Shown here in pieces: positions 45,939-58,583 of a stretch of DNA of 64,000 bases. Origin of the DNA: Sclerotiophoma versabilis (Eukaryota; Ascomycota; Dothideomycetes; Pleosporales; Didymellaceae); assembly GCA_012274445.1 (NCBI GenBank), contig JAAROD010000076.1, positions 186,001 through 250,000 on the forward strand. The letters run 5' to 3'. The first letter of the stretch is position 1. Each line of letters begins with the position of its first letter. Both the position numbers and the translations under genes were made by a program. The notes under the pieces are model-generated. The model worked only from the letters and a program-made list of their open reading frames with translations. It had not been told where the DNA came from and searched no databases.

Positions 45939-47145
45939 TCATTGATAGCTTGTTACGCTCGGATCGCCATGGCCACCAGGCATCTCACTCTGCACATACA
46001 CGCTCTGCTGCTGGCGCTCTCGCTCCTCCTCCTGCTGTTCCGTTTCAATTGCTTTCAACTCTTCCGCCTTGTCTTTACACGCCGCTGGCGAAAAGCCAGC
46101 ACCGACTTTCGATGAGATGATGCGCCATTTGTCATTCTCGTACTCTTGCATCGAGGTGCGCAATTTTGTAACCTGCGGTCCCGTTGTGGTTAGCATTTCC
46201 GCGTGTTGTGCTGCAGGTACGACGTCGCGCGTTTCAGGACAAAGTAAACGACTTCATTGCAGGATGGAGTCTGGATGTTCGAGATATATGAATTTGACTT
46301 ACCATCTCGTCTGTCCACACTGTTGTCTTGGCTTTAAGCTTTGTGCAATAACGCACTTGCAGGGTACCAGAGCTCCGACCGGGGAAAAAGTCGGCGATTT
46401 GCTTCCAGGTCAAGTTCTTTTTCTCCTTCAGATCGACTAGTAGTTGGTCGTCTTCGGGCGTGAACTTGAGTTTCGGGCCGCGAGGTCGGGGTGCGGGGGG
46501 AGGCATGCCCTGTGCGCCTACGACGCTGGGGGGTCCGTGATGAGGAGTGGGCGAGGGCGGTGCACCCTCCATCTGTTGTCTCTTGCTGCGATGAGTGTTG
46601 GGAAGATGATGGTGATGTGTTGGAGGTAAAGTATGTTGTTGCGGGGCTTGTGGAGGTGGATATTGATGGAGGGAGTAACCCTGCTGCGAAGGATGGGCAA
46701 GTGAGACGCTTCCTGTTGCTTGCCCGTATGGGTTCAAATGCTGCTCTAAGGAAGGCAGTTCTGGTTGCATATGATGCTCTTGATGGCTGCGTTTGCGTCC
46801 GGCTGTTTGATAATTCGGAGAATAGCCCACATTGTAGGAATTTGGTGGCTGCTGTGACATCTGGTGGTGGCGTAAGAGGTGCGATTGATGTAGCGACGGA
46901 TGTGTCTCGATGTTTGTGTATGCGGGATGAGGGGCAGCGCCGGCATGTTGAAGTCCATGAGACGGGTGTGGCTGCAAAAAAGCGTGCTGGTATTCTGGAG
47001 GCAGGCCAGTGTGGGGATGGAGTGCATTTGAATTTTCGACGTTCGATGTCGGGACATGGTGGTCGTCTCCGGCATCGCCTGGCACGCTGTAGTCGAATAA
47101 TGCGCCTCGGTAGGGACTCGCCAGGGCTGCGATTACGCATGGAGA
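45939..47145 (-). CDS. SANT/Myb-like DNA-binding protein, first of three (5' end unresolved)
   Basis: Two exons can be placed on the minus strand: from 47145 (upper limit of the open frame) to 46303, and 46172-45939. They encode up to 358 residues. The 130-nt intron (GTAAGT...CGCAG) is in phase 0. The first part is rich in His, Pro and Gln. A first SANT/Myb repeat follows (KFTPEDDQLLVDLKE, LTWKQIADFFPGR, LQVRYCTKL). A second repeat is split by the intron (VWTDEM, then KLRTSMQEYENDKWRII and CKDKAEEL). The tail is Gln/Glu-rich. No ATG precedes the His/Pro-rich part, so a 5' exon is missing from this model. By family knowledge the paired repeats bind DNA. The fungal target is unknown. Confidence 0.75.
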
Positions 47146-50050
47146 CTACCAGAGCTAGCTTGCTCTGGCAGGCCGCCGCAGTGAGACCTGAGCCAGAAAA
47201 AGAATGCCTAATCTGCGTTGTTGGGTCGTCTCGAGGAACTTGTATCGCATGTGTTTACAATTGCCTCAAATGCTGTTACGTTGACAAACGTTGGAGCAAG
47301 TAGAGCCTAGAGGAAAATGTTATGGACGTAACCTGATCGTGTGTGTTAAGGATTGGGATAGCCGGATATAGCTTATGAAAACCAGAACAACAATAACATG
47401 CTGCTGGGACAGCAGTGTTATAAACCGATTTTCGCGCCTGAAGGAGCGAAGGCATGAAGGCATTTGGGAGTTTGTCCCTTCAACAATCCTAGTCCTGTGC
47501 ACTTGCCACACGGACACAATGCCGAAGTACCAAAAGCTATGGGGCATTCCCACGAGACGGTGCCTGTTCCTGAATGGTACAGAATTAGCTGAGTAGGGTA
47601 GGCCCGACAACAATTTCTACGTCAAGCATCATGCGGTGATCAATGACAGGGAAGGGGTCCCCGGTTCAAGATCTGGGAAGGTACCCCAAGTCATTTGCGC
47701 CAGTGTAATGCTGCTGGCACGTGTGCTGAATGGCTGCTGATGCAAAATGAATGCAGGAATTAGTTTCTTTGCCCCAGTCCCATTCGACGTTGTTGGCAAA
47801 GCGTACGTGGTCCAAGCCAACGTTGTTCTATTTCTAGAAAACCAGGAAAGAAAGATCTCCAGCACCGTTGCAGCATCCTCATGCATACCCACAGTATCCC
47901 AGTGCAGCATGGTGGCCAGAAGATACGCATTGAAGCTGGACTCAACGGGCTAGGCGGGGCGCGTCAACATGACAGGGGAGGTACCTAAACCGGTGACGCC
48001 ACTAGCAAGACGATTTGTATGCGAGATTGAACGATACGGACTTGACCAGAACGTAGAAGCCAGGACCGCAGCCTGGGAAGCCTGGCGCGGGCTTGCGCAT
48101 GCTGGGTATCTTGAGACCACATATGCTCGTGATCGGAGCATAACAGGATAGACCACGCCATGCGCATCAATAGCGGACTGGTTCATGCCTGGAAGTGCCT
48201 TACCCGTGGTGGGCCACTGTGGGCGGTTATGCTGCTTGTTGCCTTCGCAGTGCTCGGTTCAGGATAGCGCAAATGCCGGTAGGGGAAAGCTGTCTTGACG
48301 TAGCGCCCGTCTGTAAGCAGTGGGTCGGGAGTTGGCTGGCCTCAGTCAAAGCTTTTTGTCGCATTGGCGTAAGGCGGCCTGAGGATTGGCTCATGCAAGT
48401 GCCGTTTCGACGTTATATGAAGGAACCTGACCCTATATGCGGTTCAGCATCCCCGCAGAGCGAGGATCGACCGAGCCACAAGGAGATCCCCATTGCGACC
48501 GACCGACGCACGAGCGCGCACGACAGAACTGATGGGCGTACGGAGGAAACACCCAGATGCAGTGGCGAATTGCGCAGCGAATGATGTTTGTTACAATATT
48601 CGCGACTGCAGTAGACGACAATTTGATGTTGGGTTCTTGGGGCTCAAGGGAAGCGAGGCGGCGAAAAGTGGCAGCGAATTGGACACTAGGTTCGGGAGAC
48701 CCTCACGGCAAGATAGCGACAGCTTGGCATCGCAAGGTCGTTTAGGGCGGCTACGATCTGCCGCCCCCCGAGGTTCGCATTTCCTCATCTCACGACAGAC
48801 GCAGCCAGCAGGAGATTAAGTCGCAATGCGGATGGCGCCACACAGCCTTTGCCAGGCGGTGGCCGTTTACACGGACGCCAACACTTGTTGTTCCTCTCGA
48901 ACACCAAACCACAACACCAGCCCCTCGACACGTGATCATCATGCATATGCGCACGAGCGGAGACTGCCAGGTTCTCCTTACCAGGGCGGCAGCTAGTATG
49001 ACCTCACATTGCTGGATCGAGTACTCCTGAGGCCTCAAAGTTGGTCGAAGCCGTCTGCCAACTCCAGCGACGTTTGACACCTGCCAGTATTAGCCATTTA
49101 GGCTGATCGCAAGACCACATGTCGGTCAAACCGGCCAACTTTTGGTGTCCATGCGTTCAGTTGTACTCAATCGACATCTGAGAAAGCTCGCAATGAGTCC
49201 TCCGCTGCCTGTGCCCTCCCGGTATGCGACGCGTACGCTGAAGGAGTACATGTGTAGTGGCCTTGAGTAACAATGCGCTTCATGCGACAAGAGAGCTGCC
49301 TGTTGCAATCAATTCGCCCTCCACCTGCAGGAAGACCGTGATGTTACCTCAGTCGCCGGTCATATTCTCAGGCCCATCCTGGTTTGGATGACTTGTTGTT
49401 TGCTCTAGCTGCGCCGTTCCACAACCCTCTACCGGCTCAGACTTTCTGTTGAAGGGTCTGACTGCGCAAGATAGACAGCAGGGCCGTGTTGTGGTCGGAG
49501 GTGGCGTGCCACACAAGTGGGCAAACACAGGTGCCACGGGCAGCCAGCTATTCGACCAGGTTGCGATCGGTTAGCGGCCGTACGGAGAAACAACACCGCT
49601 TCGGTAACGGCAAGGCGTTAAAACACTGCTGCAAACTGCTGCGAGTACCCGAAACAACAGCTTTTGACTTGAAACGGAGATGGATAGGTCGTTGTATAAT
49701 CGTTGCATTACTTCCACGGCGGTTTTGACTACACCATACACTGTCATTACGTCTTGTGGAATCAATCAGACGTATGATCACCAATGACTCAACTACACAG
49801 TAATGCTTTCGGCACTACGGAGTTTGCGCGCAAAAATCTCGGCATGAAGGTAGCGAAAGAGATGCTGAACTGAGGAAAAAGTATGTTGTGTGCTGCGCTG
49901 CCGATAGCCGTTACCAAGGACTGCAATAGGGACGGAACGACGTCGGAGAGATTCGTGCGCGTGCACCGCTCGGGCGGGATAGGAAAGCTGGTATCATAAA
50001 GTGGGACCGTCGCGCTGAAACTGGGAAGATGCAGACTGTGCTTGACAACA
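47146..50050. other. 2.9-kb stretch without a convincing gene
   Basis: Numerous short frames on both strands lack motifs. It includes the undetermined 5' end of the first Myb-like gene near 47150-47300. Confidence 0.45.
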
Positions 50051-51088
50051 TCAATACTTTCCACCAAAGTGCTCCTTTGCATACTGCTCGCAGGCCTAGA
50101 ACTGTCAGTGGGTTTTGACTAGAGTTTTGGTCGGTCCACCTGAGATTCCGTGAAGGCCTCCAGCAGACGATATCAGGACCTACTTTTGCGGGTTTGCCAA
50201 CCTTCTGGCCAATAGCTTTCCACTTATTCGAATCATACTCCTTGATCGCGGCAAGCAGTGCTGCACTCTGCTTCCAGATCAGTATTGGTCTGCCAAGTAC
50301 TGAAGCTAGTCGAACAAAACTCACTTCATCCTCTGCGAACTCGGCGTAGTGCATATCCTGAGTAAACAATATCAGTCACTGCTCGCTATAGTGGACCCCA
50401 GACTTTGCATACTTTGTACCAATGCTTTTTGACACTACCTTCTGTTCGTTGCGGGAAAGTCTGTGATCGTATGTCAGCATGGGCATTGCGTAGTATGTTG
50501 TTGACCCTGCAAGCTTCATCATCTTCGGTAGGTGATCGTCGCCTACCTTTGCAATCTCGCTCCAACTATTGCCTGCATCTCTCATTTGCTTAAGCCTAAG
50601 TTCCTCTGCTGGTGTCCAGGGTGTATTTGTTCGACTCTTTTTGGTCTTTGGCTCTTGCGCAGAAGTATCATCCTGGTTTGCCTGAACAGATGCCGCACTA
50701 TTTTGTGCCTCTGCGCCAGCAGTTGTGTCTGTCATACTATTGACCTGCTGACCCGAAGTGACAGATTTACGTTTTCGATGCCCAGACGATGGGAAATGCG
50801 TTGGTTGCGCACTCATGGAGACTTCGTTGTCTCCCTGAGTAGCAGGAGCTGCAGGCTGCAGGCCAGATTGCTCGTTTGCTGTAGTATACTGTGAGGTTGC
50901 AGGCCGAGCTGGCGCAGTCGGCGAGGGCTTGAGGTTACGTTTGGACGCTGGTGAGGAGCTATAGCGTGGAGCGGCCCGAAGTCAGCGTGTCCATAGAGAG
51001 ACTCGAAGTCGAGGGTCGAGAGCGAGAAACAAAACATGTCGCTTGGTGACGAAAGACCTGGGTTCTATGTAAGAGCGACTCACGACAT
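50051..51088 (-). CDS. SANT/Myb-like DNA-binding protein, second of three
   Basis: Six exons on the minus strand encode 208 residues: 51088-51084, 50958-50547, 50460-50413, 50357-50325, 50267-50184 and 50095-50051. Five introns of 55-125 nt all have GT...AG ends and keep the frame. The first coding exon is only ATGTC (5 nt), followed by GTGAGT. The next exon then reads MSSSPASKRNLKPSP. The first repeat is TPWTPAEELRLKQM, NSWSEIAK, TFPQRTEGSVKKHWYK. The second is ESAALLAAIKEYDSNKW, KAIGQKVGKPAKACEQYAKE. Exon joints fall inside both repeats. A basic patch (KTKKSR) before the first repeat may act in nuclear import. The protein ends nine residues after the second repeat. Target genes are unknown. 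Confidence 0.8.
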
Positions 51089-53474
51089 AATGGCGCACGG
51101 GTGCGTGTTGCCCACTACCGGTCAGAGAAAGATGCAAAGCTCCGTTACTGGTCAGATTAGATGCGTCTGTAGAGCGTGGTGTCATGCTCGTATATTGCCA
51201 GGTTCAGGACTGTGTTTAAAGAGTACAACGGCAGGTGTGGAAGCGGTAGATCATCATGGTATCCAAGTAAGTAGATCGCCTGTCGGTGCAAGCGTAGATC
51301 AAGTACGAAGGATACAAGAAGGGTCAGGTTTGCAGGCAGGCGAACGAATGGGCACAGCGGAGAAGCATCAGACGAGAGGACGACTGGGATGCTCTGAGGT
51401 TAATCAGCCAAATACCAGCGGGGGCAGCTGTCAGACTCGTAGGACTGGAGTAGAAGTACCTCCATCGTCGTCACAGACATGCGGGAGTGGAAGTATCGGT
51501 ACGAAGTCGAGCTGCAGTCGAGAAGCGGGGTAAGCAGCCATTTCGATAGGCCCTGATGAGTAGGTGGCTTCAAAGTCGCGGCAACCAAACGAGCCCGAAG
51601 AGGGCGGGGAAGGTGCAGACAGCGCGTGACATCTTCATGCATCTCCAGCTCCTGTGAGTGATGCAAGTTGCTGCCGATCGAGCTATGACGAGCATCGAAC
51701 GTACCTCTTACCAAGATAGCGAAATACTGCTGGTCATCTTGGAAGCGCTAGACATGTTCATGCTACCATCTGACAGGAATTAGGTATCACGAAGAGGAAC
51801 CGTTCATGTGTAGATCTCGTATGCAGGCGTGAGGCGTGGTAGACGGTGAGTGGTGACGGAGAATGGTTGACAGCTGATGGCGGGGTTGGTACGTGCGTTG
51901 CTCGGGCTGCTCCTTCCTCTGCGTGCTGCCCATGTTTTGCGACATCATCATCGGTCAAACAACATGATGAGAGGTCGCAGCGATATTCACCAATCTAACG
52001 TCGCACAACGCGTGACAACGTCGACTATACACCCGTCCATCTCACAGAAACCTTCAATGTCAACCAATGACGCTCGTTGGCCCCTCCAACACCACCTTGA
52101 GCCGTTCGCCCGCCCCGGCCATCTTCGCAAGCTTCTGTGTGCGGTTTCTGACAGCTGGGCGCGGGGACGGTAGATTGACTTGCTTCTGGTCTGTTTACCG
52201 TTACGATGACTGACGATGTTCTTCGCCACGGAGCTTAATGCTACTTCAACATAGGTTCTGCCGGCCACTCTGTGCCAAGCCAAAGACTAACTGCCACCTG
52301 ACGCAGCGCCAGTATCAGCCCAAGCCGCAAACGTTTGGGGAAACCGCTCTGCCACAGCGTTCCAACTGACCGCTCACTAATAACGGTGCCCGTTAAGTGC
52401 CAAGCCGTACTGCCTGAGAGCTGCCTTACCAAGATGATGCTCAAGAACGGAACACGGCATTTCCGAGCTTTCTCTGGTCTTGACTGTCTCACGACGTCAA
52501 CGATGACCTGGTCTTATACAGCTTTGTGGATTTGTGTTGCGTCCGTAGATTGCGCGTCCTTTCTTTACTCCTTTTCTTAGCATTCTTTCTCTGCTTTGAC
52601 CGTGTTCGCGAAGATGCTGAACTGTGTTTTAGTTCGAACGCTGTCATTCACCATTAAGATGTTCCTCAGGCACTAAGGCAGCCAAACAGTGCACTGTTCT
52701 CTCCGCTACCTGTAACCGTGCATTTTGAGTTAGCGCCCGCTGTTGATATAGGCCCGGGGTGGGTTTGTTTCCAGGCTCTCCAAACATTGTCAAACCTTTC
52801 GCTTCGCAAACTTGCTGCACGACCCGCTCTCTGACATGCTCAGTTTTGAAACCGACCCCGTCCAGCCCCAATGCGTTCGCTAGCTTAATGCAATCCGCTC
52901 TAGAACGTCAACATACCAGGCCAGCGCATCGCGAAAGAGCTTTTGTCCCTCCGTCTCTGGCTTAATCTGTCTCGCATCAGGGTTGCTCTAAACATTTTGG
53001 ATTCGAACTCCGATGTCAACCGTGGCGGCGATCAGGAACTTAGCCGCATAACTGACAGTTTGAAAACGTTGCCAACATCAGGACGAGCCACTGCAATTCA
53101 TAATTGTGCGCAGCCCAAGGAACGTCCCGTTTATTGTCCTTGTCCAAACTCTATAATAGTTGCCGGATGCCCCAAGTTTCGAGGCCTCAACCGCATCTGT
53201 TCAATCGGCATCAGTCTTTTGGTTTCCTTCTTAGCAGCCTTGTAATACTTTCTTTAAACCCCACCGGTTGGGCTGCGCTACTTTCCTTAATTGACATTGC
53301 TGAGCAATTCCATTCGTGTACACCAACTTCCAATAATACATTCTTTCAGAGCTAGACTCGAACTCGAAGAACAGACATCCCTAGCGGACACAAGTCACGA
53401 TCTCAATACACATACTGCAACAATACCTACACGACACTCACTCAAACGATCGAAAGCATCAAAATCTGGTCGCA
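51089..53474. other. 2.4-kb divergent intergenic region
   Basis: This stretch lies between the second (minus) and third (plus) Myb-like genes. No gene was seen. A 165-codon plus-strand frame at 51036-51533 has no motif and overlaps the neighbour's 5' exon. Confidence 0.45.
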
Positions 53475-54478
53475 ATGCTCCACCACCAACCTCAAATTCT
53501 TTCTCCTCTCCCTGAGATGGGCTCCCAAAGCCCGAACGCATCTGGCCTTCGTGCTCGTAAGATGTCTGCCGCCGGAAATCGCTCTTGGACAGAAGAAGAG
53601 GTAAGAACACCCCAAGGTCTGTTATGGACACCGCTCACGATCACTAGGAGAGCTACTTGCTTCAAACTCGCATGCAGAAGATGCCCTACAAGCACATTGC
53701 TGCTCATTTAAAGAAGACTGAGCTCGCTTGCCGCCTGCACTACCATCAGCTGTCCCATGGCAGCCACCGCCGCAGGCGCAACTCATCAGTCTCATCGACT
53801 GCTTCCTTCGGTTCCGTTGCCCAGTCTGTATCCTCGATGGGAACCGACCAAGATGATTTCTCGCAATCTTCTCGCCACACTTCGCCAATGAGCTACGCCG
53901 GAAGCTCTAACCATGTCAGGTCGACTTCTGTTACTGAATCCCTTGGCCGCAGCCAACACAAAATTCTTCTTCCCAAGCCTCGCACACTCACCCCTCAAGG
54001 CTCGCCTGAGCCCCATAACGGACTTCGCATCAACACCGAAGTTGCATACCAGCCTCGCGTTGTCGACACTGACCGGCTTCGTGCCATCTATGAAGCTCGC
54101 CGTCAGCAGTTCTGGTCAACCGTCGCTGCCGATTACGGTGCCGATGTTTCGCCAGCACAGCTTGAGGAGATCTGGCGCAGTAGCTCCAGCGCCGTACGTC
54201 TGCCCACTCCCGAAGCATCTCCTGATGGCAGCATTTTGCACAACCCTGTCCTCAAGTCTTCCGCCTTCCAATATTCTTCGCCCGCTCAAAGTGAGCCTAA
54301 TCACTATAGCCCTATGAGCAATAGCGCTGTCTCCGCTCCTGAGCGCATGCCCTACATGCTTCCCATGCCAGTTCCTTCTTCTGGACGTGCCCGCGCTGGT
54401 ACCTGGAGCTCTGCACCCAGAGATAACATGCCCATCGCTAGCCTCCTCACTGAGGACAAGAACCCTCGTCAGTTCTAG
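53475..54478 (+). CDS. SANT/Myb-like protein, third of three
   Basis: Two exons, 53475-53600 and 53648-54478, encode 318 residues. The 47-nt intron (GTAAGA...CTAG) is in phase 0. One Myb-like repeat spans the joint: RSWTEEE, then ESYLLQTRMQKMPYKHIAAH and CRLHYHQL. Its middle tryptophan is replaced by tyrosine (PYKHIA), a common fungal variant. A long Ser-rich, disordered middle follows. Near residues 180-220 there is a second helical block (RLRAIYEARRQQFWSTVAADYG, in two parts, then QLEEIW) that may be a further degenerate SANT-like unit. The C-terminus is Pro/Ser-rich. A DNA- or chromatin-binding role is inferred from the repeat. Confidence 0.8.
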
Positions 54479-56556
54479 GCATGGCCGCGAATCAATTATA
54501 CCTTACGACTTCTTACTTTCGTTTACTCCCATTACATGACTCGTTCTACTATAGGCTGGTCTTTCAGTTGGTCTTTGGCAAGGTCGCTCGGGCGCATCAC
54601 AGTGGAGGCTTCACGAATCTCGTTTGTTGACTAACAGCTGTTTGGAAATGAAAATAGGACAAGGGCAAAGCGCATCAGAACAGCTACAGAGTATCTAAAC
54701 AGTCAAAACATCTCCACTATTCGGCTCCCATAGCTCATGTCGTCAATGAAAACTGAATCATGTCGCGCTCTTCGACTCGTGCCTACCCCTTCCGTGTCAT
54801 GGATTCCGCGTTCTGGTTCCCGCGGGTTTCTCCGTCTTGCGCTTTCTGTCGTGCGTCAGATCGCATACTTCCATGTTGTTTTCAATGTCACCGTCGTGTT
54901 TGCTTAGCGCAGCGCTACTTAGCCCTTCTGGATCCTCATCTTCTCCACCACGACATTTCAACACCACCAGCGTTTTCCTGCATAACTACATACTCTCCAG
55001 GGGTGTACCCTCAATTGGAGCGCATACAAGCGAACAGAACCACAGTGTGGCAGCCAGCCAGGATTCAAGATGATAGTCATGTGACTGAATCTGACCACTT
55101 AGTCAGAGGTAGACTCTACTATGCAGATCCACAATCCTCGAGGGCAGACAAGAGATCTTGACAGCCCCACAAGGATGGCCCCACAAGGATGGCCCCACAG
55201 GATGGCTCCACAGCCAAGCCAAACGCACATTCGCGAGCACATGCCTTCCTTTATGAGTTGCCTCTTCAGGCCTGGCCAACGTTTCGGTTGTGACCTACAT
55301 GAAACACCACCAGCCTCAGGTTCGGAGACCTGTCACTTAGGTGACAAAATTGGCTGCACATCCAAACTGTCTACGCAAATTAACAAACAATAATGACAGC
55401 TATTAAGATATTGGAAAGAATGATCTGTAGAGAATAATCATCTCTATAACAGTGTGTTTAGTGATTTGTAGCAAATGCTGTTATTGCGTAGCTAGCAGAG
55501 TAAGAGCGCTAGAATGTTGATGTTCTTAGATCTTTAGTGGGGGTTCTTTGGGTATACGGGGGATTATGCCTGCCAATATCGCGCCTCTTCACATCCACCT
55601 TGAGACCTGAGCGAAGCGAATGCAACAGCCTCTTCGTTGCGTATTCTGAGCTGAGCTTGCGGAATAGTCTTCCGGTGAAGAAGTCAATCCCAGAAGACCC
55701 GCAGCAGGGGCCTACAGCCACCAAAACCGCTGATGCACAGGTAACAAACAGAACCACGAAAGCACTGTGTCAGCCCTCCTTTGTATGAGACCACGCACTC
55801 AAATCATACGACCATCATTATGCCGATACCTATCAACCACAAGCACTCTCAGTCCACCTCCCTGGTCACGCATCTCCCGCCCGTACCACAAAGATCCTGC
55901 ATCGCTGCTTGTAGCCTGTCATGCAGACCTCATTTCCCATCGTTCATGCTTGCGGAGCAAGAGCATTCACCCTTGTCAGACAGGCCTCCAACACCCTCGA
56001 GGTGCGGGTACTGGGTAGGTGTCATCCTCGTCTCAGGATTTGAGAGCCCTACTTCCTGGACATCATCTGGTTGCCCTCGATGCATGAATGATCAGATGCA
56101 GCCTTGTTTGAACTGGCCCTTCCGTGCCCGAGGATTCAGGCGCTGGGTTCGTTGCCTTACCGCCTCACAGGGCTGAGTGGTGGCCTGAAAACAACACCCG
56201 GGCTCTTGGAAATATGACGTTGTGGGATCGCGGCTAATAAAATGAAGAGCACCGGACTTGTGGATCCGAGAGGATTGCCAAAGGGTATTGCCGCATGCAA
56301 GAAGGTTGACAAGGAAGAGTGGTCGCCTTCTTAGTGCCTTCCAGAAGCATCTCAGACTCGCTCGCCGTATGCAGAGCCGGAGTGACTTCTCTGTTGGTAT
56401 ACCCCCTTTCTTCAATTCCCCCAGAAGCTCCTCGAGGTTGCCGATAAATTATCAAGGTTAACTCAAGGGGCTGCTTCACCGCTTGGGTGCTTCTTGTGTG
56501 AGTGATACGGCTCGCCTCTTGGGGCACTTTCATCGAAGGGGCAACCCTTCTTCCAG
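54479..56556. other. 2.1-kb stretch with a minisatellite
   Basis: No well-supported gene was seen. A 118-codon ATG frame starting at 55820 is Cys/Ser/Pro-rich but unmatched and not called. The stretch holds the 14-bp minisatellite at 55164-55213 and a hairpin-like sequence near 55330-55345. Confidence 0.45.
55164..55213. repeat. 14-bp minisatellite, about 3.6 copies
   Basis: The unit GCCCCACAAGGATG occurs twice exactly (55164-55191), then once with one base lost, then partly with one change. Confidence 0.85.
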
Positions 56557-58583
56557 CTATAGCTGCGCTGGAGCAGACTTCGAGCCTCTGGTTTGAGCAC
56601 CATTTTGTTCGATCTCTGTGATGAGCTCTTGTAAATCTTCTGCAGAAGCATCATTTCGACCACCATGCTCTGCATCCAAACGCTGCATGAGTTCCTCTCC
56701 TGGAAGGAGTATACTCCTGTCGATTGCGAGCGGTAGTCCCCGATGTCGGCCCCTGACCATGACAAACAACATGACAACTTTGCTTAGGCTCGCAAAAGAG
56801 CCACTGAGACTAAAATCTTGACCCGGAACACCAGTTGACAGACCGACTGTACCGTATGCCGACGTCACCTCGAAGAGCACCGAGAAGGAGTCAAAGCCTG
56901 GGTCTCCTCTCAGAATGTGACCTCGTTCTATAATGGAGACTAGGAAAAAAGCGAGGAACTGGAACCAGATGTCATAAGCAAGCTGCTTCTGCAAATGTGG
57001 TGCGATGCCGGCGGCACTGTCGTCGCCTTCGCCCAGACCGATGGAACGCTCCTCGTACGTGTTGGTTTTCCGAAGAGTCATTACCAGCGGATAGCTGGAG
57101 ATGTACATGATCACGAGGTAGGCTACCAGGCATGCTGGTGCAAGGGAACTGAATACAATTATGTATGCTCCAGATGTGCGAAGACCTGTGGCCTGGAACA
57201 GACCATCCAGGATCCTCGTACCGGTTGGCAGGGCTTCAACATCGGGCATCCCAATGTTGAGAACTTCAAAACAGAGCCATGCAGTGATATCTATGGTGAT
57301 CTGTATGGCCAGTAAATACCATGTCTGCCTGCTCGGAAAGAGGTAAATGAAGCATCGTCGCAGGTGTTGCAGCAAGAACTGTAGAGTGTTCTGCAACCGC
57401 GACCCTTTCGGTACGCACTTCTTCATCATCCAAATTGTCAGTCGCAAGAAGACTGGGAATTGCGTTTGTCCAACCAACGCCAGCGTTCCAGCTACGATCA
57501 GAATGTATGGCATGCCGCTGAACGGTACAAAGTTGGCGTTCAGCACATTCAGACCGCCATTGGCAAACTCGGTGACCGCCGAGAAGAACGCCCACCATCC
57601 CGGGTTCAGACCTTCCGGTTGGGCTTCCCGCAGTATGTCCCTCGTCTTTGTCCGATACGCATATGGCACCAAGAACACTACACCAAACGTATACCAGAAC
57701 AGCTGGTAGCCTATCAGAATATACAGCAGTGCTTGCAGAGCGCGGTACTCCACACCTCCCAATTCCAGTCGATCGTGCTCACTGAGCTCGAGAAACCGAC
57801 CTTTGGAGTCCAGCCGTGGCTTGAAGGAAACGTAATTATGCTGTTCGGGCTTCAGCTCGCTCGTCACGCTATCGAATACGCGCCTGAAGAGGTTTCTCGC
57901 TATCTTAGTTTCCCAGGGCGTCGGCACGAATCCAAATCCCATCTGGTGATGGAATGTTCGTCTTTTGTTCAATGACTGGATCTTCACAGATTTCTTCTGA
58001 TTCCCATTGGCACCGCTCCTTCGGCACTCAGGAACCTGCCGTTGGCGTAGGCTGTCGCTGCTTTGATTGGCGGGCCGATTATCCTCGATGTCCTGAACCA
58101 GGCGCTGCATGGTGCGTGAGTGCTTTACGACTTCTGACATGCGCTTGCGGAACATGGATTGTCGGATCAAAACGACGACCATTGAGACAAAGGGGATGTT
58201 GCCGATGACAAGGAGGATGCAAAGTACTGCTTGTTGGAAGCCGGAGAGGTCGCCTAGATCCACTGGATTTAGGCCTACAATCTGTCAGCCCCATCCATCA
58301 ATGGAGTGCCGTGATTCGGTCATGGCTTGCCTGTGGTCGTCATAGCACTACACGTCAAAAACAGCGCATCCATGTAGCTCAAATGTGAGTCTCGATATTC
58401 TTTTGGTCCATTTTTAGCGCCCTCGCCATATACGATGACCGATGAGATCGCAATGACAACAATGAAGTACAGCATATGCGCGCGATAGAAGTTGAGCGTG
58501 GACACTTCATTCTTCAGATAAGTGAAGAAATGGTTCTTAGCTTCTTGTGGATTGCGCTGGAGCTCTTCCACTGGATCGGGCAT
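56557..58583 (-). CDS. Trk-type potassium transporter
   Basis: Two exons on the minus strand, 58583-58331 and 58274-56557, encode 656 residues. Four pore-loop-like segments can be seen: CSAMTTTGLN, VTEFANGGLN, FQATGLRTSG and SAYGTVGLSTG, each with the filter glycine. Eight or so membrane spans surround them. The end (LFVMVRGRHRGLP, AIDRSILLP) is typical of fungal Trk1. Such proteins take up K+ across the plasma membrane. The cytosolic loop after the first pore segment is about 150 residues, far shorter than in yeast Trk1. The 56-nt intron begins with GCAAGC, a GC-AG intron, and splits the codon of the first filter glycine. No other donor gives an open frame. Confidence 0.92.
58275..58330 (-). 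other. GC-AG intron of the Trk gene
   Basis: The donor is GCAAGC rather than GT, the acceptor is TTGTAG, and a CTGAC branch-like site lies 12 nt before the acceptor. Splicing joins ACA-G to GC-CTA and restores the conserved TTTGLN pore motif. Confidence 0.8.

Noticed and set aside
46491..47303. 270-codon plus-strand ORF over the first Myb-like gene
   Set aside because: It lies antisense to a His/Pro/Gln-rich coding exon with two SANT repeats and has no recognisable motif.
47655..47720. CCCGGTTCAAG-like motif resembling a tRNA T arm
   Set aside because: The flanks do not form the other three arms.
52975..53050. Possible tRNA on the minus strand (GGATTCGAACTCC, like a reversed B box)
   Set aside because: No matching A box, acceptor stem or anticodon arm could be folded around it.
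55820..56176. Small Cys/Ser/Pro-rich frame starting at an ATG
   Set aside because: There is no domain, no signal peptide and no codon pattern distinguishing it from background frames. It could be a small gene but is not supportable.
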